Source: Bovifimicola ammoniilytica
GTDB lineage: Bacteria > Bacillota > Clostridia > Lachnospirales > Lachnospiraceae
NCBI RefSeq assembly: GCF_025567085.1
Contig: NZ_JAOQJN010000001.1
Coordinates: 62,001 to 126,000 of the forward strand
Direction of reading: 5' to 3'
Length of the DNA: 64,000 bases
This document shows, one piece after another, positions 37,072 to 43,528 of the stretch; position 1 is the first letter of the stretch, and each line of letters opens with the position of its first letter. The translations under genes were made by a program, and so were the position numbers. The notes beneath the pieces were generated by a model. It saw only the letters and a list, made by a program, of their open reading frames with translations, made no database searches and was not told the DNA's origin.

Positions 37072-38670
37072 ATGGCAGAATCAGATAACGGCAAAGATTT
37101 AATTAGCGTATTATGGAATGGAGCAGATATTTTGCGCTCTAAAATGGATGCAAATGAGTATAAGGATTACTTATTAGGAATAGTATTTTATAAGTATTTA
37201 TCAGATTCTTTTCTGATTGAAGTATATGATTTAATATATGATGAAAGACCTGAAAATCTAAAAGAAGCATTAGAGGCATATAAAGAGGCATTAGAATATG
37301 AGAGTGCAGAAGTATTAAAAGGACAGATAAAGTCAAGATGTCATTATATAATAGAACCCGAATTGACATATACAAGTTTTGCAGAGGCGGCAAAAAATAA
37401 TGCATTTAATCGTGAACAGCTACAAAAAGGATTTAACAATATTGAGCAGAGTGATCCTTTATTTGCAGATTTATTTACGGATATTGATTTATATTCTAAC
37501 AGACTTGGGACAGGCGATCAGAAACAGAGTGATACAATATCTAACCTGATTAAGGAGATTGATAAAGCAGATTTACTTAATTCTGATACAGAAGTGCTTG
37601 GAAATGCATATGAGTATTTGATTGGACAATTTGCTTCTGAAACAGGAAAAAAAGCAGGAGAATTCTATACACCTCAGGCGGTATCAAAGATTTTAACGAA
37701 AATAGCAATTGCAGGTCAGGAATCAAAGAGAGGTCTGTCTATATACGACCCATGTATGGGTTCAGGCTCACTTTTATTAAATGCTAAGAAATACTCGACA
37801 GAGCCACAGTATATCAGATATTACGGACAGGAATTAAATGTGTCTACATACAATCTGGCGAGAATGAATATGTTTTTGCATGGAGTTGATCCACAGAACC
37901 AGACTCTTCGTAATGGTGATACACTTGATGGAGATTGGCCTACAGGAGAAGAGACAGATTTCAATATGGTACTTATGAATCCACCATATTCTGCTAAATG
38001 GAGTGCAGCACCAGGCTTCCTACAAGATGAAAGATTTAGTGATTACGGAGTACTTGCACCTAAATCAAAAGCAGATTATGCATTTTTACTTCATGGATTA
38101 TATCATCTTAAGAATAACGGAACTATGGCTATTGTTTTACCACATGGAGTGTTGTTCAGAGGTGCAGCCGAGGGCAAAATAAGAGAAAAATTACTTAGAG
38201 CAGGGAATATATATGCTGTTATCGGACTTCCTGCAAATTTATTCTATAATACTTCTATTCCAACCTGTATTGTCGTATTAAAGAAACATAGGGATGGACG
38301 AGATGTGTTATTCATAGATGCATCAAAAAAGTTTGACAAGGGCAAGAAACAGAATTCAATGACAGATGAACACATAGAAGAAGTCATTAATTTATATAAC
38401 AACAGAGAAACAGTCGAGAAAGAAGCTTATCTGGCAAGCTTTGAAGATATAGAAAAGAATGATTTTAATCTCAATATTCCACGATATGTTGATAATTTCG
38501 AAAAGGAAGAAGAAATAGATATAAATGCATTACTTGATGAAATGAAGCAGACCGATGAAGAAATTGTACAGACAGAGACGGAGTTTGTGTCACTTCTTAA
38601 GGAACTCACAACTTCGGATGAAAATATTATGGCTTCTTTGGAACGCTATATTAGTATGATGGAGAGGTGA
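37072..38670 (+). CDS. hsdM: Type I restriction-modification methyltransferase subunit
   Basis: HsdM methylates adenine at the site chosen by HsdS. The 532-residue protein has an N-terminal helical domain (NGADILRSKMDANEYKDYLLG), a region GKKAGEFYTPQAV, the AdoMet site DPCMGSGSLLLNA and the catalytic MNPPYSAKW (NPPY). Its ribosome site GGAGG is well placed. The stop overlaps the hsdS start region, as usual for translational coupling. It is the first gene of an operon that runs to the recombinase gene. Confidence 0.96.
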   Translation: MAESDNGKDLISVLWNGADILRSKMDANEYKDYLLGIVFYKYLSDSFLIEVYDLIYDERPENLKEALEAYKEALEYESAEVLKGQIKSRCHYIIEPELTYTSFAEAAKNNAFNREQLQKGFNNIEQSDPLFADLFTDIDLYSNRLGTGDQKQSDTISNLIKEIDKADLLNSDTEVLGNAYEYLIGQFASETGKKAGEFYTPQAVSKILTKIAIAGQESKRGLSIYDPCMGSGSLLLNAKKYSTEPQYIRYYGQELNVSTYNLARMNMFLHGVDPQNQTLRNGDTLDGDWPTGEETDFNMVLMNPPYSAKWSAAPGFLQDERFSDYGVLAPKSKADYAFLLHGLYHLKNNGTMAIVLPHGVLFRGAAEGKIREKLLRAGNIYAVIGLPANLFYNTSIPTCIVVLKKHRDGRDVLFIDASKKFDKGKKQNSMTDEHIEEVINLYNNRETVEKEAYLASFEDIEKNDFNLNIPRYVDNFEKEEEIDINALLDEMKQTDEEIVQTETEFVSLLKELTTSDENIMASLERYISMMER

Positions 38671-38675
38671 TGAGT

Positions 38676-39878
38676 ATGAAAAAACCAAAGATTAGATTTA
38701 AAGGTTATACGGAAGATTGGGAACAGCGTAAGTTGGGGGATATAGCTGATGTAACAAAACTTGCGGGGTTTGAATTTACTGAACATGTTGTCTATTCAGA
38801 TGAGGGCAATATTATCGCATTGCGAGGATTGAACATAAAAAATGGTCAGTTGATTTTAGATGATGTTAAGTATATAGATGGAAGTAATTTTTCTAAACTA
38901 AGTCGTAGTAAGTTATTTATAGATGACATCATGTTTACCTATGTCGGTACTGTTGGTGAAGTAGCTATAATCAAGGAAAATGATAGATTTTATCTTGCAC
39001 CGAATGTTTCGAGAATTAGAGTTAAAAGTGATGATTCACCCAAATTCATTAGCCATTATATGAGGACAGATAATTTTAAAAACAAGGTGATTTTTCCGTT
39101 AATTGCAACTTCATCACAGCCAGCACTAAGCATGGAAAATATTAGAAAATTTACTATTAATATTCCTATAAGCAGAGAAGAACAAGACTGTTTAGCAAAA
39201 TATTTTGATAACCTCGACCAACTCATCACTCTTCACCAGCGAAAGTGTAATCAAGCTAAAAAATTAAAAAAATATATGCTACAAAAAATGTTTCCACAAA
39301 ATGGTGAAAAGATTCCGGAGATTAGATTTGATGGATTTACTGACGATTGGGAACAGCGTAAGTTGGGGGATATATGTCAAGTTATAATGGGACAATCTCC
39401 TGATGGTTCAACATATAGTGAAGAACCAAGTGATTATATTTTAGTTCAAGGGAATGCTGATTTAAAAGATGGATGGGTAGAACCAAGAATTTGGACTACA
39501 CAAAAGACAAAAACTGCACAGGCAGGAGATTTGATTATGAGTGTTCGCGCACCAGCAGGAACAATGGGTAAAACTGCCTATGATGTAGTACTTGGCAGGG
39601 GCGTGGCAGGGATTAAAGGCAACGAGTTTGTATATCAATCACTTGTAAAAATGGATTCCGATGGTTATTGGAAAAAGATGGCTGCTGGATCAACTTTCGA
39701 ATCTATAAATTCAGATGTTGTAAAAAATGCAGAAATGCCTATACCGCAAGATATAGAGGAACAAGGTAAAAACGGTTTATGTTTTATGACCCTCGACCAC
39801 CTCATCACTCTTCACCAAAGAAAGTGCGATGAAATGAAAAAAATCAAGAAATTTATGTTGCAAAATATGTTTGTATAG
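38676..39878 (+). CDS. hsdS: Type I specificity subunit, full length with two TRDs
   Basis: HsdS sets the recognition sequence. The 400-residue protein holds two target recognition domains: TRD1 (residues about 12-185) and TRD2 (about 225-375). Each begins with the same phrase, DWEQRKLGDI, and ends with LDxLITLHQRKC followed by the helical KKxKKxMLQ spacer. At DNA level these phrases are the repeats A1/A2 and B1/B2 shared with the half-genes downstream. The ATG at 38676 has GGAGAGG 8 bases upstream, inside the end of hsdM. This is the expressed copy. Confidence 0.95.
   Translation: MKKPKIRFKGYTEDWEQRKLGDIADVTKLAGFEFTEHVVYSDEGNIIALRGLNIKNGQLILDDVKYIDGSNFSKLSRSKLFIDDIMFTYVGTVGEVAIIKENDRFYLAPNVSRIRVKSDDSPKFISHYMRTDNFKNKVIFPLIATSSQPALSMENIRKFTINIPISREEQDCLAKYFDNLDQLITLHQRKCNQAKKLKKYMLQKMFPQNGEKIPEIRFDGFTDDWEQRKLGDICQVIMGQSPDGSTYSEEPSDYILVQGNADLKDGWVEPRIWTTQKTKTAQAGDLIMSVRAPAGTMGKTAYDVVLGRGVAGIKGNEFVYQSLVKMDSDGYWKKMAAGSTFESINSDVVKNAEMPIPQDIEEQGKNGLCFMTLDHLITLHQRKCDEMKKIKKFMLQNMFV
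38717..38740 (+). repeat. hsdS recombination repeat A1
   Basis: First of four direct copies of a 24-base repeat (core GGGAACAGCGTAAGTTGGGG) encoding WEQRKLG at the start of each TRD. The others are at 39347, 41456 and 42951. Confidence 0.9.
39213..39240 (+). repeat. hsdS recombination repeat B1
   Basis: First of four direct copies of a repeat with core CTCATCACTCTTCACCA, encoding LITLHQ at the end of each TRD. Confidence 0.9.
39347..39370 (+). repeat. hsdS recombination repeat A2
   Basis: Identical to A1 over the 24 bases, and over the flanking GA and TAT. It opens TRD2 of the full hsdS. Confidence 0.9.
39792..39818 (+). repeat. hsdS recombination repeat B2
   Basis: Copy of repeat B closing TRD2; differs from B1 by A to C in the GACCAxCTC position and at its right edge (CCAAAG). 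Confidence 0.88.
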
Positions 39879-39893
39879 GAGGAAATGTGCAAA

Positions 39894-40547
39894 ATGAACA
39901 AAATTATTTTATATCATGGTACTCCTAACAAGGTTGTTGAACCAATATTTGGTGGTGGCGATGATAAACATGATTATGGAAAAGGATTTTATTTGACTGA
40001 AAATATAGAGCTCGCTAAGGAATGGGCGGTATGCAGACCAAATGAAACTAATGGATGGGTTCACAAGTATGAATTAGATTGCGAAGGTTTAAAAATATTA
40101 GATTTTCAGGAAAAAGATGTTTTGTCATGGCTTGCAGAATTGATGAAACATCGTGATGCGGCAGATACGAAACGATATAGAATGTTGGCAAAAAAATTTA
40201 TTGAAAAATATGGAATAGACACCAACGAATATGATGTTATAAAGGGATGGCGTGCTAATGCATCATATTTCTATATTGCTAAAGAATTTGTTAGAGATAA
40301 CATAGATATGGATATACTTGAAGAATTACTTTCTCTTGGTGGATTGGGAATTCAGTATTGTATAAAATCAGAATTAGCATATTCAAAATTGCATGAAATT
40401 TGTGAAGATTTGCTTTTGGTAAATTACAATGAGTTCAATAATAGATATAATCTGAGAGATGTTGAAGCTAGAAAGAATATGCGAAATTTAGTGAATTCTG
40501 ATGCTAATAAAGTAACTAAAGTATTTAGTACACTGTTCGAGAGGTGA
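39894..40547 (+). CDS. DUF3990-like putative ADP-ribosyltransferase (ART module 1)
   Basis: The 217-residue protein opens with ILYHGTPNKVVEPIF and YGKGFYLTENIELAKEWA. This is the His (YHGT) and Tyr (GFYLT) arrangement of the ADP-ribosyltransferase fold that is described for DUF3990 proteins; a YDVIKGWRANASY segment corresponds to the usual YDIVxGPxADD. It is placed 16 bases after hsdS. The AGGAGG site lies 11 bases before the ATG at 39894 and only 2 before an ATG at 39885. Enzymatic activity and target are not shown by sequence; a toxin role is inferred from family type and the NADAR gene two positions downstream. Confidence 0.75.
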   Translation: MNKIILYHGTPNKVVEPIFGGGDDKHDYGKGFYLTENIELAKEWAVCRPNETNGWVHKYELDCEGLKILDFQEKDVLSWLAELMKHRDAADTKRYRMLAKKFIEKYGIDTNEYDVIKGWRANASYFYIAKEFVRDNIDMDILEELLSLGGLGIQYCIKSELAYSKLHEICEDLLLVNYNEFNNRYNLRDVEARKNMRNLVNSDANKVTKVFSTLFER

Positions 40548-40549
40548 TG

Positions 40550-40969
40550 AAAATGAGAGCATACTCAGATGTATATTTAGGAGATGTTGTAGAGAATCAA
40601 GGAAAATTATTTGATTATGTGGCACAGGAATATCCTGATAAAGATACTGAGGATTTCATACAAACATATATGGCAAGTAAAACCAGAAGAAGCATAGATG
40701 AAGCGAAAGCATATGTTAATACCATGGATTCTATGGAATTATGGAAATATTTTCAAGAAAATGAACAATATAAATTAAAACCCGGAAAAGCACTTGATGG
40801 TTTTTTGCCAGACTGGGTAGGCGAATTTTATGCATACTATCAATGGTATTATAATAAGCCTAGTGATGAAATTGTAAAAAAAATACCAATTGATTTTTTG
40901 AAGAAAGCATATTACGGACTTCATGACCTTGATTTAGATTTGGCGGTTCAGAAAGTTGGTGAGGTATAG
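40550..40969 (+). CDS. Partner protein of ART module 1, unknown
   Basis: I do not recognise this protein of about 140 residues. It is acidic, helical and without signal or membrane segments (MRAYSDVYLGDVVENQGKLF, then KDTEDFIQTYMASKTRRSID). The ribosome site GAGAGGTGATG lies in the end of the DUF3990 gene, with possible starts at 40544 or 40550. The size and the tight overlap at both ends (it shares one base with the NADAR gene) suggest a co-folded antitoxin or adaptor. Confidence 0.65.
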   Translation, partial: KMRAYSDVYLGDVVENQGKLFDYVAQEYPDKDTEDFIQTYMASKTRRSIDEAKAYVNTMDSMELWKYFQENEQYKLKPGKALDGFLPDWVGEFYAYYQWYYNKPSDEIVKKIPIDFLKKAYYGLHDLDLDLAVQKVGEV

Positions 40970-41445
40970 TGAACATAATATGTTTTCATAACCCTGATGA
41001 AGAAAATGGATTTTTAAGTAATTGGTATCTTTCTAAATTTGTAGTAAACGAAATAGAATACACATCAATGGAACAGTATATGATGTATCAAAAGGCAATT
41101 TATTTCAATGATAATGATATTGCAGAACAGATTTTAGAAACACAAGATGTAGCACAAATTAAAGGTTTAGGTCGTCTTGTATCAAACTACAATGATAATA
41201 TTTGGAATGGTATTAGACAAATCATTGTTTATGAAGGATTAATTGCTAAATTTACACAGAATGAAAATCTTTATAAAAATTTAAAAGATACAAAAAATGC
41301 AATATTAGCAGAATGTGCAGTAAGGGATTGCATTTGGGGAATCGGATTATCTATGACTGACCCTAAAAGATTAGATATAAACGAATGGAAAGGGCAAAAT
41401 TTACTGGGATATTCACTAATGTTGGTTAGAAATAAGCTAAAATAA
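40969..41445 (+). CDS. NADAR-family (YbiA-like) N-glycosidase / ADP-ribose hydrolase
   Basis: The 158-residue protein has the family pattern throughout: NPDEENGFLSNWYLSKF, EYTSMEQYMMYQKAIYFND, IKGLGRLV, IWNGIRQIIVYEGLIAKFTQN, DCIWGIGLSMTD and NLLGYSLMLVR. Some NADAR proteins have been shown to remove ADP-ribose from guanine in DNA and to act as antitoxins to DarT-like toxins; others (YbiA/RibX) act on riboflavin intermediates. Beside an ART-like gene the antitoxin role is more likely here. GTG start; its stop TAA overlaps the ATG of the first half-hsdS. Confidence 0.88.
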   Translation: MNIICFHNPDEENGFLSNWYLSKFVVNEIEYTSMEQYMMYQKAIYFNDNDIAEQILETQDVAQIKGLGRLVSNYNDNIWNGIRQIIVYEGLIAKFTQNENLYKNLKDTKNAILAECAVRDCIWGIGLSMTDPKRLDINEWKGQNLLGYSLMLVRNKLK

Positions 41446-41978
41446 TGGCTATAGATTGGGAACAGCGTAAGTTGGGGGAGGTTGCAGCTTCTTTTGAATA
41501 CGGATTGAATGCAGCAGCAAAAGAATATGATGACGAAAATAAATATATTAGAATTACAGATATTGACGATAACACACATGAGTTTTTAACAGATAGTCTT
41601 ACTTCTCCAGATATTGATTTAACTGGTGCAGATAATTACAAACTAACTGAAGGAGATATTCTGTTTGCAAGAACAGGTGCAAGTGTCGGAAAATCTTATA
41701 TTTACAGGAATTCTGATGGATTAGTTTACTATGCAGGATTCTTGATTCGAGCAAGAATTAAAGAAGAATATGATGCGGAATTTGTATTTCAGAATACTTT
41801 GACAGACAGATATAACAAGTATATTGCTGTAACTTCTCAACGTTCTGGACAACCAGGAGTAAATGCACAGGAATATGCAGAATTTGAAATTAAAGTTCCT
41901 AAAAAGGAAGAACAGACCAAAATCGGAGCGTATTTTAAACAATTAGACCACCTCATCACTCTTCACCAGCATAAGTAA
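41445..41978 (+). CDS. hsdS: Half-length hsdS cassette (single TRD), number 1
   Basis: The 177-residue frame starts MAIDWEQRKLGEV and ends DHLITLHQHK, so it is exactly one TRD between a repeat A and a repeat B, with a stop one codon after the repeat. No ribosome site precedes the ATG; it could be expressed only by coupling from the NADAR gene. It could be a silent specificity reservoir or a half-subunit able to dimerise, as truncated HsdS proteins can. Confidence 0.9.
   Translation: MAIDWEQRKLGEVAASFEYGLNAAAKEYDDENKYIRITDIDDNTHEFLTDSLTSPDIDLTGADNYKLTEGDILFARTGASVGKSYIYRNSDGLVYYAGFLIRARIKEEYDAEFVFQNTLTDRYNKYIAVTSQRSGQPGVNAQEYAEFEIKVPKKEEQTKIGAYFKQLDHLITLHQHK
41456..41479 (+). repeat. hsdS recombination repeat A3
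   Basis: Identical 24-base core to A1 and A2; its right flank (GGTT) matches A4 instead of the TAT of A1/A2. Confidence 0.9.
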
Positions 41979-41982
41979 TTTT
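41946..41982 (+). repeat. hsdS recombination repeat B3
   Basis: Copy of repeat B extended to the right by CATAAGTAATTTT, which supplies the stop codon; the extension is shared only with B4. Confidence 0.9.
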
Positions 41983-42032
41983 GGTAATAAAAATAAAATT
42001 AATATAAAAAATGTCGTGGAAGGAGGCACTTT

Positions 42033-42509
42033 ATGAAAAAAGAAAGTATAGAATTGTATCATGGAAGTGGAGAAATTATTTATTTTCCTGAAGTAAGAAA
42101 AACAAAATACACAAAAGATTTTTCATGGGGCTTTTACTGTACTAAAAATTATGAACAAGCTAGTAGATGGGCGGAAAGAAAACATAGTAATGGTGTGGTT
42201 AATGTATATAGATATACTGAAAATGAAGAATTAAATATTAAAAAGTTTGAAAAAATGACGGACGAATGGCTTGATTTTATAGCTGATTGTCGTGCGGGAA
42301 AAGTTCATGAATATGATATAGTTGAGGGACCTATGGCTGATGATACAATTTGGAATTTTGTTAATGATTTTCTTAATGGAAATATAAGCAGAAGTGTTTT
42401 TTGGGAATATGCTAAATTTAAACATCCAACACACCAGATAAGTTTTCATAGTTTGCGTGCATTGGAGTGTTTAGAATTTGAAAGGAGCGTAAAACTATAT
42501 GAAGAATGA
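42033..42509 (+). CDS. DUF3990 putative ADP-ribosyltransferase (ART module 2)
   Basis: The 158-residue protein carries the DUF3990 hallmarks more clearly than module 1: IELYHGSGEII, DFSWGFYCTKNYEQASRWAE, EYDIVEGPMADDTI and the C-terminal HQISFHSLRALECLEFERS. The His and Tyr of the ART fold are present. A strong AAGGAGG ribosome site shows that this gene, unlike the half-hsdS before it, is built to be translated. It overlaps the next gene by 11 bases. Its role as toxin or defence effector is inferred. Confidence 0.85.
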   Translation: MKKESIELYHGSGEIIYFPEVRKTKYTKDFSWGFYCTKNYEQASRWAERKHSNGVVNVYRYTENEELNIKKFEKMTDEWLDFIADCRAGKVHEYDIVEGPMADDTIWNFVNDFLNGNISRSVFWEYAKFKHPTHQISFHSLRALECLEFERSVKLYEE

Positions 42510-42939
42510 AGATGATTTATTTTTTGTATGTACAATGATAGAATGTGTTGCCAGAACGACTCATAATAAACCTAAGGATATTGTAGCGAAAATATCAGAT
42601 AGTGAATTGATACATGAATTAAAAGTTGCGAGTGTTAATCATTGTTTGTCATTTGAACAGATATGCGATGAGTGGATTGAAAAATTCCATATACAAAATG
42701 GTAAATTTGAAAATATATCAGAGTGTAAATATAATGTTCCGACCGAAACATCAATTGGCAGAGTCTATCAGACATTAATATCAAATGTTTGTGAGTCAGA
42801 TGAAGAACTTATTTCTACAATTAGAAGAGTATATAATTCGTTTATTAGTGATGAAATATCAAATTTTAATTCAAATGTATACTATTCAAATCCTGATTAT
42901 ATAAAATGTTCCTATGAGGCTGGAGAATTATTAGCATAA
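42499..42939 (+). CDS. Partner protein of ART module 2, unknown
   Basis: This helical 146-residue protein (LFFVCTMIECVARTTHNKPK; SVNHCLSFEQICDEWIEKFH; a Tyr-rich tail NVYYSNPDYI) is not one I can name. It has a good AAGGAG site and overlaps the DUF3990 gene, the typical arrangement of a toxin with its antitoxin or regulator. It differs from the partner of module 1. The stop is followed at once by the TTG of the second half-hsdS. Confidence 0.65.
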   Translation: MKNEDDLFFVCTMIECVARTTHNKPKDIVAKISDSELIHELKVASVNHCLSFEQICDEWIEKFHIQNGKFENISECKYNVPTETSIGRVYQTLISNVCESDEELISTIRRVYNSFISDEISNFNSNVYYSNPDYIKCSYEAGELLA

Positions 42940-43443
42940 TTGACAAATGTTTGGGAACAGCGTAAGTTGGGGGAGGTTTTAAAAGAACGTTCAGAAAGAG
43001 CAATTGGTGATGAAGAATTATTATCTGTAACGATTGGTAATGGCGTTATTAAGCAAGTAGATTCAGATAAAAGAAATACAGCTTCTGAAGATAAAAGTAA
43101 TTATAAAAAGGTAAGAAAAGGAGATTTACCATATAACTCTATGAGAATGTGGCAAGGTGCTGTCGGAAACTCAGAATATGAAGGAATAGTAAGTCCTGCA
43201 TACACTGTATTAGTTCCAACGGATGAATCAAATAGTAAGTTTTTCGAGGAGTTATTTAAAAAGAAATCCACTTTGCAAATATTCCAAAGATGGTCTCAAG
43301 GGTTAACCTCTGACACATGGAATTTAAAATATCCAGCATTATCTACTATTCGGTTTTTTATTCCATCAGTGGAAGAACAAACAAAAATTGCGGAGTATTT
43401 TAGTTCCCTCGACCAACTCATCACTCTTCACCAGCATAAGTAA
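42940..43443 (+). CDS. hsdS: Half-length hsdS cassette (single TRD), number 2
   Basis: The 167-residue frame starts TTG-Thr-Asn-Val-WEQRKLGEV and ends DQLITLHQHK, one TRD between repeats A4 and B4. The TTG start has no ribosome site and directly abuts the previous stop, so expression is uncertain. Its TRD differs from the other three. As with cassette 1, I read it as a storage copy of a specificity domain. Confidence 0.9.
   Translation: MTNVWEQRKLGEVLKERSERAIGDEELLSVTIGNGVIKQVDSDKRNTASEDKSNYKKVRKGDLPYNSMRMWQGAVGNSEYEGIVSPAYTVLVPTDESNSKFFEELFKKKSTLQIFQRWSQGLTSDTWNLKYPALSTIRFFIPSVEEQTKIAEYFSSLDQLITLHQHK
42951..42974 (+). repeat. hsdS recombination repeat A4
   Basis: Fourth copy of repeat A; core identical, left flank GT instead of GA. 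Confidence 0.9.
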
Positions 43444-43447
43444 TTTT
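43408..43447 (+). repeat. hsdS recombination repeat B4
   Basis: Fourth copy of repeat B with the same CATAAGTAATTTT extension as B3; its left part (CTCGACCAACTC) matches B1. Confidence 0.9.
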
Positions 43448-43528
43448 TTAACCACATTTTCACACGAAAAACAACGAGTTTTAAATGAATTTTATAATTA
43501 ATAAACGATAGAAAAGGAGATATTTATA

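Noticed and set aside
38717..43447. CRISPR-like spacing of repeats
   Set aside because: The repeats encode conserved HsdS phrases and are hundreds of bases apart, so they are not a CRISPR array.
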